In this document: positions 7,599 through 14,188 of the stretch, in pieces
Numbering within the stretch: position 1 is the stretch's first letter
How the letters are laid out: every line of letters starts with the position of its first letter
DNA from: JBQTHI01 sp052390035
GTDB lineage: Bacteria; Actinomycetota; Acidimicrobiia; Spongiisociales; ZC4RG35
Assembly: GCA_052390035.1 (NCBI GenBank)
Contig: JBQTHI010000020.1
Coordinates: forward strand, 1-24,102
Direction: 5' to 3'
Length of the DNA stretch: 24,102 nucleotides
Notes under the pieces: model-generated
Seen by the model: only the letters and a program-made list of their open reading frames with translations
Told to the model about the DNA's origin: nothing
Database searches by the model: none
Translations under genes and position numbers: made by a program

Positions 7599-8375
7599 TT
7601 AGCCCCGCTTGATCCTCCCGGTCATGGTCCACAACAGCAGCCGAAGGGTGTCCCGGCCCATCTGCCAGAGCATGGTCGGTCGCAGCGGTGCGGTGGAGGC
7701 GGTCGGTCCCAACTCGACCGGCGCCTCGATCAAACGAAACCCGGCCCGATGGGCGCGGAGGAGCAGCTCCAAGTCGTAGGCGTATCCGTGGATCCTCACC
7801 TGCGGTAGAACCAGCTCGAGCACCGGGCGACGAACCAGCTTGAGTCCGGTCTGCGTCTCCTGCACAGGGAGGCGGAACACCCCAACGGCCATCAGGGCAA
7901 AGATCCGGCTCAAGAGACGCCGGGCCCAGGGGTAGCTCCCACTACCCATAGAGCGGCGTTTGGCGCCGACCAGCACATCGGCGCCGCCCATTCGCTCGAT
8001 GAGTGGCGGCACCTGTTCTGGGGGCAGGTCGAGATCGGCGTCGAGAAACAGGATGAGATCACCGGCTGTGACCCGAAAGCCGGTGAATAGGGCTTCCCCT
8101 TTCCCCCGGTTGCTGTCGTGCCGGATGATCTGCACGGCGCCGGTTTGCCGGTTGACGGTCTGCTGCTCGCCTGGCTGAAGGTTGGACAGGTCGGTGACTG
8201 CCTGCTTGGCCTCCAAGTAGGTGTGGTCGGTGCTGCCATCGTCCACGACGACGAGTTCGATCGGTCCGACCGCGTCCAGGGCGGCCGCCACCCTTCGGAT
8301 GTTGGCTCTGATCACCGGCCCGAGCTGGTAAGCCGGCATGACCACGGAGAGGGCCGGCCGGGAGGGTGAGGTCAT
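7599..8375 (-). CDS. Dolichol/polyprenyl-phosphate mannosyltransferase-like GT2
   Basis: The 258-aa product is a compact GT2 enzyme. SVVMPAYQ opens the fold, VVDDGSTD (about residues 43-50) binds the nucleotide, NRGKGEAL follows, and FLDADLD contains the DxD at D112/D114. Further on are a QTGLKLVRR segment (about 180-190) and a GYAYDLELLLRA stretch, all typical of polyprenyl-phosphate mannose/glucose synthases. They transfer a sugar from GDP- or UDP-sugar to a lipid phosphate at the inner membrane face. There is no C-terminal membrane domain, as in the short soluble Dpm1 form. I chose the ATG at 8375 because the fold begins right after it and a TACACT box lies 9 nt upstream; a longer in-frame start at 8462 would run over the divergent promoter. 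It is convergent with the membrane protein (3-nt gap) and divergent from pmm. Mannose rather than glucose is inferred from the pmm neighbour. Confidence 0.85.
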   Translation of the reverse strand: MTSPSRPALSVVMPAYQLGPVIRANIRRVAAALDAVGPIELVVVDDGSTDHTYLEAKQAVTDLSNLQPGEQQTVNRQTGAVQIIRHDSNRGKGEALFTGFRVTAGDLILFLDADLDLPPEQVPPLIERMGGADVLVGAKRRSMGSGSYPWARRLLSRIFALMAVGVFRLPVQETQTGLKLVRRPVLELVLPQVRIHGYAYDLELLLRAHRAGFRLIEAPVELGPTASTAPLRPTMLWQMGRDTLRLLLWTMTGRIKRG

Positions 8376-8384
8376 CGGGGCGGC

Positions 8385-8390
8385 AGTGTA
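8385..8390 (-). promoter_or_regulatory. -10 box for the mannosyltransferase-like gene
   Basis: Read on the minus strand, TACACT fits TANNNT and ends 9 nt before the ATG at 8375. The gap is GC-rich without a Shine-Dalgarno, so a leaderless transcript is likely. No clear -35 is visible. Confidence 0.35.
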
Positions 8391-8457
8391 CGGCCCATCG
8401 TTGGGGAGCCTCCGGGATCCCCTTGACCCGCGGCCTTCGCCTGCCTGGCCGGCCCCA

Positions 8458-8487
8458 TACAATCGTTTCCTCGCATTTCACGAAGGA
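8458..8487 (+). promoter_or_regulatory. -10 box and Shine-Dalgarno for pmm
   Basis: TACAAT at 8458-8463 is a good -10. An AAGGA at 8483-8487 lies 4 nt before the ATG at 8492, so this operon has a conventional leader, unlike its divergent neighbour. It fixes the pmm start and excludes the longer in-frame start at 8366, which would cross the divergent promoter. Confidence 0.45.
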
Positions 8488-8491
8488 CACC

Positions 8492-9823
8492 ATGGGTGGA
8501 GTTTTCAAGGCCTACGACATCAGGGGGCGAACCGACAACGGTGAGCTGACCGCCCAACTCGCTCGCCAGGTCGGGGCGGCGTTCACCCGGCTCACCGGCG
8601 CCCGCGAGATTGCGGTCGGCTGGGACTGCCGGGAGTCGTCACCGGCTCTCTCCTCGGCGCTTATCGATGGGATAACCGGTCAGGGAGTCTCGGTCCTTTC
8701 TCTCGGGCTGGTTGCCACCGACACCGTCTACTACGTGTCCGGCTCCCGCGGCCTCCCCGGGGTGATGATCACCGCCTCCCACAACCCGGCCAACTACAAC
8801 GGCATCAAGCTCTGCCGGGCGGGGGCGGCACCGGTCGGACAGGACACCGGCCTCGGGGAAATCGAAAAGATGATCGACGATCCGTTGCCGGCCGCCACCC
8901 GGCGCGGTCAGGTGCTGTCCTTCGATGCCCGCGACGGTTACATCGCCCATCTCCTGTCGGTGGTCGATCCCCGCCAAATGGCACCTCTACGGGTGGCGGT
9001 CGATGGTGGAAACGGTATGGCGGGAGTGGTGGTCGAAGGGGTGTTTGCCCAGATCCCCCCGTCCCTGATCGGGTTGTACCTCGAGCCGGATGGGACCTTT
9101 CCCAATCATCCCGCCGACCCGATCGACCCGGACAACCTCATCGACCTGATCGGACTGGTCAAGGGAGAACAGGCGGATCTAGGGGTAGCCTTCGACGGCG
9201 ACGCCGACCGAGCCTTTTTCGTCGACGACGCCGGCGAACCGCTCTCGGGAAGCACCACCACGGCCTTGATCGCCCGCTGGTTTCTTGCCCGGCGGCCGGG
9301 CGCCACCATCGTCCACAACCTGATCACCTCACGGGCCGTGCCCGAATTGGTACGGTCGCTTGGAGGCAACCCGGTCAAGACCCGGGTCGGCCACTCCTTC
9401 ATCAAACAGGTGATGGCCGAGACGGGGGCGGTCTTCGGTGGTGAACATTCGGGTCACTACTACTTCCTCGACAACTTCCGAGCCGACTCGGGGATGCTGG
9501 CCATGCTGGTGCTGCTCCAGGTCATCTCCGAGTCGGGGCAACGACTGTCGGAGCTTCGCCGGGACGTGGAGCCATATAGCGCCTCGGGCGAGATCAACTT
9601 GAAGGTATCGGATCAGGCGGGAGCACTGGAGCGGGTGGCCGCCGCCTTTCAAGATGCCGAGATCGACCATCTAGACGGGCTCACGGTGTCATGGTCGGAC
9701 CGGTGGTTCAACCTGCGGCCGTCAAACACCGAACCGCTGCTCCGGCTCAACGTCGAAGGACCGGACCCGGCGTCGGTGGAGGCGCTGGCCGGACGGGTTC
9801 GCGATCTGGTGGAGAAGATGTGA
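8492..9823 (+). CDS. manB: Phosphomannomutase/phosphoglucomutase
   Basis: The 443-aa product belongs to the alpha-D-phosphohexomutase superfamily and interconverts mannose-6-phosphate with mannose-1-phosphate (or the glucose pair). All four signature loops are visible. They are the phosphoserine loop TASHNP (S96), the metal loop DGDADR (D235, D237, D239), the sugar-binding GEHSGH (E318, S320) and the phosphate-binding RPSNTEP (R409-P415). The N-terminal FKAYDIRG is typical of the PMM/PGM subgroup, and the length is normal. It opens an overlapping operon with a Trm112-like gene, a phosphoglucose/phosphomannose isomerase and ahcY. The isomerase makes its substrate, and the product feeds GDP-mannose synthesis for the mannosyltransferase-like gene next door. 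Specificity for mannose over glucose cannot be settled from sequence; the gene symbol (manB or pmmA by convention) is provisional. Confidence 0.93.
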   Translation: MGGVFKAYDIRGRTDNGELTAQLARQVGAAFTRLTGAREIAVGWDCRESSPALSSALIDGITGQGVSVLSLGLVATDTVYYVSGSRGLPGVMITASHNPANYNGIKLCRAGAAPVGQDTGLGEIEKMIDDPLPAATRRGQVLSFDARDGYIAHLLSVVDPRQMAPLRVAVDGGNGMAGVVVEGVFAQIPPSLIGLYLEPDGTFPNHPADPIDPDNLIDLIGLVKGEQADLGVAFDGDADRAFFVDDAGEPLSGSTTTALIARWFLARRPGATIVHNLITSRAVPELVRSLGGNPVKTRVGHSFIKQVMAETGAVFGGEHSGHYYFLDNFRADSGMLAMLVLLQVISESGQRLSELRRDVEPYSASGEINLKVSDQAGALERVAAAFQDAEIDHLDGLTVSWSDRWFNLRPSNTEPLLRLNVEGPDPASVEALAGRVRDLVEKM

Positions 9824-10014
9824 TGGGATTGATCGACCCGATCCTGGCCGAGATCCTGGTCTGCCCCGTCGACCACGGGGACCTCGATCAGGACCAAGAG
9901 GCCTCCCGGCTGGTATGCCGGGACTGTGGTCGTCGCTACCCGGTGGAGGACGGCATCCCGGTGATGCTGGTGGAGGAGGCCGAGTTGCCCGAATCGAATG
10001 CCGATGGCGTTTGA
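9823..10014 (+). CDS. Trm112-like small protein
   Basis: The 63-aa product begins with LIDPILAEILVCPVDHGDL and continues with LVCRDCGRRYPVEDGIPVML. This is the Trm112/YcaR pattern: a CP pair, then CxxCG, then (Y/F)P(V/I)xDGIP. The second cysteine of the first knuckle is replaced by Asp/His (CPVDH), a variation I recall in actinobacterial homologues. Such proteins form a small zinc-binding or zinc-like fold; the eukaryotic member activates methyltransferases. The start overlaps the mutase stop as TGATG, and its 3' end overlaps the isomerase by 17 nt. Location between mutase and isomerase is recurrent in actinobacteria, but its role there is unknown. Confidence 0.85.
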   Translation: MGLIDPILAEILVCPVDHGDLDQDQEASRLVCRDCGRRYPVEDGIPVMLVEEAELPESNADGV

Positions 10015-11020
10015 GGAGATGGTGAAGATGGTCGCCGGGTTGGGCGACCAGCTGCGGTGGGCCGAAAACCAGGAGGTTCCCGGTGTCCCCCCGGCTTCGA
10101 TCTTTCTCGTGGCCGGTATGGGTGGCTCCGGAATTTCGGGAGACCTGGTTGGCGGTTTGTCACACCAACTCGTGACGGTTCACAAGAGTTATGGCCTGCC
10201 CGGGTGGGCCCGAAAAGCCCGTCCCCAGGTGGTGGCCGTGTCCTATTCGGGCAACACCGAAGAAACCCTGTCATCGGTCGAAGCCGCAGCCACCTTGGGC
10301 CTCGTCCCCTATGTCGTGACCGGGGGAGGGCGGCTGAGCGAGATGGCAACCACCAACGGGTGGCCGCTGGTCATGGTCCCGGCCGGCCTTCAGCCCCGAG
10401 CCGCCCTCGGATATTTGCTCGGCTCGCTCGTGCGGGTTCTCTTCGGCGCCGGCGCCCTCACCCCCGACGCTGGTTCACTCGGTCGGGCCGCCGATCTCGC
10501 CGACACCCTTGTCTCGGGGGCAGGCGACGGCTGGGCGCTGGCGGCCGATCTGGCCGATGGGCTGACCGGGCGGGTCGCGGCCATCTACGGATCAACCGGT
10601 CTGACCGCGGCCATCGCCCAGAGATGGAAGACTCAAATCAACGAAAACGCCAAATGGCCTGCCTGGCATTCGAACCTGCCCGAGCTCGACCACAACGAGA
10701 TCGTGTCGTGGGGCTCGCTTAGCGAGTTGACCAGGAAAAGGGTAGGGATTATCGCTCTGCGAGACCGCGACGAACCAGATGAAGTGGCCGCACGCTTCCG
10801 TCACACAGCAACAGTCACCGCGAAGGATGTCGCCTGGGTCGGCGAGGTGTGGTCCCAGGGCGAAAGCCGCCTGGAACGACTAGTCAGCCTCTGTGTCGTG
10901 GGAGACTTGTTATCCCTCGAACTGGCTCGAGTGGCGGGGGTGGACCCAGTGCCGGTAGACGCCATTGAAACTCTGAAACGAAGAATGTCCGAGGAGCGCC
11001 AGGTGGGATCAACCCGATGA
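9998..11020 (+). CDS. Bifunctional phosphoglucose/phosphomannose isomerase (SIS family)
   Basis: The 340-aa product has two SIS-type halves. The first begins at GMGGSGISGD (residues 40-49) with the phosphate-binding SYSGNTEET about 45 residues later. The second half contains INENAKWPAW and LPELDHNEIVSW. E216 and H232 fit the catalytic Glu/His pair of archaeal-type PGI/PMI enzymes, which are likewise 16 residues apart. These enzymes interconvert fructose-6-phosphate with glucose-6-phosphate or mannose-6-phosphate. Here it would supply the upstream mutase. The start at 9998 overlaps the Trm112-like gene by 17 nt; in-frame ATGs at 10004 and 10019 are alternatives. Its stop overlaps ahcY (ATGA). 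Actinobacterial relatives are sometimes annotated TobH or ManA-like. Confidence 0.85.
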   Translation: MPMAFEEMVKMVAGLGDQLRWAENQEVPGVPPASIFLVAGMGGSGISGDLVGGLSHQLVTVHKSYGLPGWARKARPQVVAVSYSGNTEETLSSVEAAATLGLVPYVVTGGGRLSEMATTNGWPLVMVPAGLQPRAALGYLLGSLVRVLFGAGALTPDAGSLGRAADLADTLVSGAGDGWALAADLADGLTGRVAAIYGSTGLTAAIAQRWKTQINENAKWPAWHSNLPELDHNEIVSWGSLSELTRKRVGIIALRDRDEPDEVAARFRHTATVTAKDVAWVGEVWSQGESRLERLVSLCVVGDLLSLELARVAGVDPVPVDAIETLKRRMSEERQVGSTR

Positions 11021-12264
11021 AATACGACGTGGCCGACCTGAGTCTTGCCCCAGAGGGTGCCCGGCGGATCGAATGGGCCCGGCGACGGATGCCGGTGTTG
11101 AACACGATCAGGGCGCGGTTCGCCAAAGAGGAGCCGCTGAAGGGGCTGATGGTGGCCGCCTGCCTTCATGTGACGGCCGAGACGGCCAATCTGATGCTCA
11201 CCCTGCGGGAAGGGGGAGCCAAAGTTGGGCTGTGCGCGTCAAATCCGCTATCGACCCAAGACGATGTGGCGGCCGCCATGGTGAAGGCAGAAGTCCCGGT
11301 TTTCGCGGTTCGTGGTGAAGACGATGACTCCTATTACCAGCACATCAACGCCGTGCTCGACATGGAACCGGACATCACCATGGACGACGGCGCCGACCTG
11401 GCCACGCTTCTCCACACCAAGCGAACCGATCTCCACCCGATCGGCTCAACCGAAGAGACGACCACCGGTGTCATCAGACTGCGAGCCATGGCCGCCGATG
11501 GAACCCTCCGGTTGCCGGTGGTGGCGGTCAACGATTCGGCGACCAAACATCTCTTCGACAACCACTATGGAACGGGGCAGTCGGCGATGGACGGGATCAT
11601 TCGCTCCACCAACATGCTCATGGCAGGTTCAACCGTGGCCGTCATCGGATACGGAGACTGTGGCCGGGGAGTTGCCGCCCGAGCGGCGGGGATGGGCGCC
11701 AAGGTCGCGGTGGTCGAAGTCGATCCGATCAGAGCGCTCACGGCGGCGATGGACGGCCACCGAGCGGTCACGGCCGACGATGCCGCCCGGATAGCCGATG
11801 TCTTCGTCACGGTGACGGGTAACAAACACGTCCTCCGTCGCCAGCACTTCGATCTGATGAAAGACGGAGCGATCCTGGCGAATGCCGGCCATTTCGACGT
11901 CGAGATCGATCTCGAAGTGCTCGGTGAGATGGCGCGGGACCGCCGCCCGGTGCGGCGCAACCTCGAGGAGTATGAGCTAGCCGACGGCCGCCGGGTCCTG
12001 GTGGTGGCCGAAGGTCGGCTGGTGAACTTGGGCGCCGCCGAGGGTCACCCAGCCGATGTGATGGACATGTCTTTCTCCAATCAGGCCCTCGCCGCCGAGT
12101 GGCTGGCCGATCGGGCCGGCACCCTCTCCCCGGGGATATACACCCTTCCCGAGGATCTTGACCGCGAGGTCGCCCGGATCAAGCTGGCGTCGCTGGGCGC
12201 AGGCCTCGAAGAGCTCACCGACGAACAAAAGGCCTACCTGGCGGGGTGGCGAGAAGGAACCTAG
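11017..12264 (+). CDS. ahcY: S-adenosylhomocysteinase, short form
   Basis: The 415-aa product hydrolyses S-adenosylhomocysteine to adenosine and homocysteine, keeping the methylation cycle running. Visible hallmarks are LHVTAETANL, the SN(P)LSTQDDVAAA loop, STEETTTGV, the catalytic NDSATKHLFDN (K177, D181), the NAD Rossmann motif VIGYGDCGRG, and the C-terminal NLGAAEGHP and MDMSFSNQ. It lacks the roughly 40-residue insertion of mycobacterial and proteobacterial forms and ends at YLAGWREGT without the Lys-Tyr tail, as in archaeal and Thermotoga-type enzymes. The start overlaps the isomerase stop (ATGA). No SAH riboswitch precedes it, as expected for an internal operon gene. A perfect hairpin lies 3 nt after its stop. 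Confidence 0.95.
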   Translation: MKYDVADLSLAPEGARRIEWARRRMPVLNTIRARFAKEEPLKGLMVAACLHVTAETANLMLTLREGGAKVGLCASNPLSTQDDVAAAMVKAEVPVFAVRGEDDDSYYQHINAVLDMEPDITMDDGADLATLLHTKRTDLHPIGSTEETTTGVIRLRAMAADGTLRLPVVAVNDSATKHLFDNHYGTGQSAMDGIIRSTNMLMAGSTVAVIGYGDCGRGVAARAAGMGAKVAVVEVDPIRALTAAMDGHRAVTADDAARIADVFVTVTGNKHVLRRQHFDLMKDGAILANAGHFDVEIDLEVLGEMARDRRPVRRNLEEYELADGRRVLVVAEGRLVNLGAAEGHPADVMDMSFSNQALAAEWLADRAGTLSPGIYTLPEDLDREVARIKLASLGAGLEELTDEQKAYLAGWREGT

Positions 12265-12267
12265 ACC

Positions 12268-12290
12268 CGGGCGAATGTTCGTTTCGCCCG
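12268..12290 (+). terminator. Hairpin closing the pmm–ahcY operon
   Basis: CGGGCGAA (12268-12275) and TTCGCCCG (12283-12290) form a perfect 8-bp stem with a 7-nt loop, starting 3 nt after the ahcY stop. There is no T tract, but tract-less hairpins often end operons in GC-rich actinobacteria. Position argues for a terminator or 3'-end stabiliser. Confidence 0.5.
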
Positions 12291-12336
12291 ACAAGCGACA
12301 CTGTCATGTGTCCCTCCCTTGGCGGACAATCGGCCG

Positions 12337-12894
12337 ATGGTTTGTCTCGGCTGTCGGGTCATCTGCTTCTCGGGCCTGTGTTCGACCTGTGCCTCCGACC
12401 TGCGACCGGCGCCCGATCGTCTGGTCGATGGCGGACTGATCGTGCGGACGGCCTTCGCCCATCAGGGACCGGCGCGAGCTCTGGTCCACCATTACAAATA
12501 CCGTGGAATCGACCGGGCCGGGCGCTTCCTGGCCGGCGCCATGGCCGGGTTGATACCACCTCGGGGGGTTTTGGTCCCGTTGCCCCGCGCCGGCTGGCGC
12601 CAGATGATGTACGGGATCGATCCAGCCCGGACACTTGCCGGTCATCTCGCCCGTCTCACCGGGCGGCCCACCGTTGACCTGCTGGAGACGTCCTGGTATT
12701 CGTCACCCCAGGCGGGGACATCAAGAAGCCGGCGCCATCCGCCGATCTTCACCCCCCGGTGGCCCGACTCCCTGCCCGACGCCATTGTGCTGATCGACGA
12801 TGTGGTCACGACCGGGCATACGCTTCGTCAAGCCGCAACAGTCCTGGGCGAGGCGGTGGTTTGCGCCGTGACCGCAACTGCATCGGGTGACTAG
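12337..12894 (+). CDS. ComF-like phosphoribosyltransferase-domain protein
   Basis: The 185-aa product opens with a cysteine-rich zinc-finger-like segment (C3, C6, C10, C15, C18), continues with the helical linker ARALVHHYKYRGIDRAGRFLA, and ends in a type I phosphoribosyltransferase domain with the PRPP loop IVLIDDVVTTGHT. This is the ComF/GntX layout, linked in other bacteria to DNA uptake, though its biochemical role is unclear. I chose the ATG at 12337 because the zinc segment begins right after it; a TTG start six codons upstream (12319) is possible. The SRSRRHPP stretch near residue 130 partly resembles the usual Q..L....R.N substrate loop but is degenerate. It occupies the place of the comF-like gene upstream of hpf–secA in mycobacteria. 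No competence genes are in the window. Confidence 0.8.
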   Translation: MVCLGCRVICFSGLCSTCASDLRPAPDRLVDGGLIVRTAFAHQGPARALVHHYKYRGIDRAGRFLAGAMAGLIPPRGVLVPLPRAGWRQMMYGIDPARTLAGHLARLTGRPTVDLLETSWYSSPQAGTSRSRRHPPIFTPRWPDSLPDAIVLIDDVVTTGHTLRQAATVLGEAVVCAVTATASGD

Positions 12895-12926
12895 TCTCGA
12901 CGGGGGATGACCCGGATGGCCTCAGT

Positions 12927-12932
12927 AGGAGG
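12927..12932 (+). promoter_or_regulatory. Strong Shine-Dalgarno for hpf
   Basis: AGGAGG at 12927-12932 lies 6 nt before the ATG at 12939, the strongest ribosome binding site in the window. It decides for ATG 12939 over the GTG at 12936, which would be only 3 nt away. High-level translation fits a protein needed in ribosome-scale amounts. Confidence 0.7.
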
Positions 12933-12938
12933 GGAGTG

Positions 12939-13475
12939 ATGGAAGTAAGGGTTCACACCAGAAACACCTCGATCGACGACCACTTCCGGACGGTGGCAAT
13001 CGAGAAACTGGGCAAAGCCGCCAAGGTCTTTGAAGGCCAGGTGGGGGACATCGACGTCGAAGTTTCCGAGCAGCACAACCCCCGGCTGGCCGGCGAGCGT
13101 TACCGGCTCGAAGTGACCACCAAGGCCGCCAGCCACCTGATCCGGGTGGTCAGTTCCGCCCCCACCCCTGAGTCGGCGGTGGATGCCGCCGTCGATCGGC
13201 TCAACCTCCAGCTCCGCCGGCTCAAGGAGCGATTAATCGGCAAGCACCGCCGTTTGGCCACCAAAGCAGACTCCCTTCCGCCCGAATCAGAGGACTCCAA
13301 CGAGATAGTTCGGGTTAAGCAATTCGTGATGAAGCCGATGACCGTAGAAGAAGCATCCCTGCAAATGGAGCTGCTCGGTCATGATTTCTACTCTTTTCTC
13401 AACGACGCCTCGGGTCGACAAAGCGTGCTTTACCGGCGCCGCGACGGGCGATTGGGCTTAATCGAACCGGCGTGA
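12939..13475 (+). CDS. hpf: Long-form ribosome hibernation promoting factor
   Basis: The 178-aa product has the N-terminal S30AE/YfiA domain (residues 1-100: MEVRVHTRNTSIDDHF through AVDRLNLQLRRLKERL), which binds the decoding centre of the 30S subunit. A charged linker follows, then the C-terminal dimerisation domain (about 120-178). The latter carries IVRVKQFVMKPMTVEEASLQ, LLGHDFYSFLND and YRRRDGRLGLIEP, the diagnostic signature of the long form that joins two 70S ribosomes into inactive 100S dimers in stationary phase or stress. Length is normal. A strong Shine-Dalgarno precedes it. Its stop overlaps the GTG of the next gene, a response regulator, so their synthesis is probably coupled. 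The hpf–secA neighbourhood matches mycobacteria except for the regulator in between. Confidence 0.93.
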   Translation: MEVRVHTRNTSIDDHFRTVAIEKLGKAAKVFEGQVGDIDVEVSEQHNPRLAGERYRLEVTTKAASHLIRVVSSAPTPESAVDAAVDRLNLQLRRLKERLIGKHRRLATKADSLPPESEDSNEIVRVKQFVMKPMTVEEASLQMELLGHDFYSFLNDASGRQSVLYRRRDGRLGLIEPA

Positions 13476-14128
13476 AGCAACCTTCTGTCCTGGTGGTCGA
13501 CGACGCCCCGCTGTTTCAGGCGGGGATGGCGGCGGCGTTGAAAGACCAAGGTTTCAACGTGGTCGGCACCGTTTCCGACGCGCTGGCCGCCATCTCCGAA
13601 GCCCGCCGGCAGCGACCAGAGCTGGTGGTCCTCGACGTCTTGATGCCGGGTATTTCCGGTTTAGACGTGGTGGACAAGATCATCGACGCCTCGCCGGACT
13701 CACGGGTGGTGCTCCTCACCTCGAGCGAGTCGGAAGAAGACCTGCTTACCGCGATCAAGGCCGGCGCCGCCGGCTACATCGTCAAGGACACCCCATTCCC
13801 CAAACTTGTCGCCGCCATGCAGGACGTGGTGAGCGGCGGAGCGGTGGTGTCCCCCCGCATGGGCGGAAAGCTGTTTGAGATAGTCGCTCAACTCCTACGC
13901 AACCGTGAGCTGAACTCGACCCGTCGACCTGCCCTCACCGGTCGGGAGGTCGAGATACTGCAATGGGTGTCGGACGGGCGGACTTCGAGAGAGATTGGTG
14001 AGCAGCTCTTTATCTCCGAGAACACCGTTAAGAACCATGTCCGCAACATTCTCGACAAACTCGGCCTGCGCTCCAGGCACGAGGCGGTCCGCTATGCCGA
14101 AAGGGCCGGGTTGATCGACCGGCGCTGA
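13472..14128 (+). CDS. NarL/FixJ-family response regulator (orphan)
   Basis: The 218-aa product has a receiver domain (residues 1-120) with the acidic pair D10/D11, phospho-acceptor D55 in VVLDVLMPG, T83 and K105 in YIVKD, all intact. A LuxR-type helix-turn-helix follows (about 150-215: LTGREVEILQWVSDGRTSREIGEQLFISENTVKNHVRNILDKLGL). It is therefore a phosphorylation-controlled transcription factor. The start is the GTG overlapping the hpf stop (GTGA). No histidine kinase is in the window, so the partner is unknown. Being co-translated with hpf suggests a role in starvation, stress or growth-rate control, and it could also act on the adjacent secA; both are inference. Confidence 0.9.
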   Translation: MKQPSVLVVDDAPLFQAGMAAALKDQGFNVVGTVSDALAAISEARRQRPELVVLDVLMPGISGLDVVDKIIDASPDSRVVLLTSSESEEDLLTAIKAGAAGYIVKDTPFPKLVAAMQDVVSGGAVVSPRMGGKLFEIVAQLLRNRELNSTRRPALTGREVEILQWVSDGRTSREIGEQLFISENTVKNHVRNILDKLGLRSRHEAVRYAERAGLIDRR

Positions 14129-14171
14129 GCTGCCAACCGGGCACGGGGTACCGAATAGTCGGGCGTTCCAA

Positions 14172-14177
14172 TAAAAT
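14172..14177 (+). promoter_or_regulatory. -10 box for secA
   Basis: TAAAAT ends 11 nt before the secA ATG at 14189. There is no Shine-Dalgarno in the pyrimidine-rich gap, so the mRNA probably has a leader of only a few nucleotides. No clear -35 is seen 16-18 bp upstream. The remaining 60-bp gap after the response regulator shows no strong hairpin. Confidence 0.45.
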
Positions 14178-14188
14178 CGGTCTACCCC

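Noticed and set aside
8423..8463. TTGACC with TACAAT as a two-box promoter for pmm
   Set aside because: The spacer is 29 bp, far from 16-18 bp, so only the -10 box is reported.
10950..11016. SAH riboswitch before ahcY
   Set aside because: ahcY overlaps the preceding coding region, leaving no untranslated space for an aptamer.
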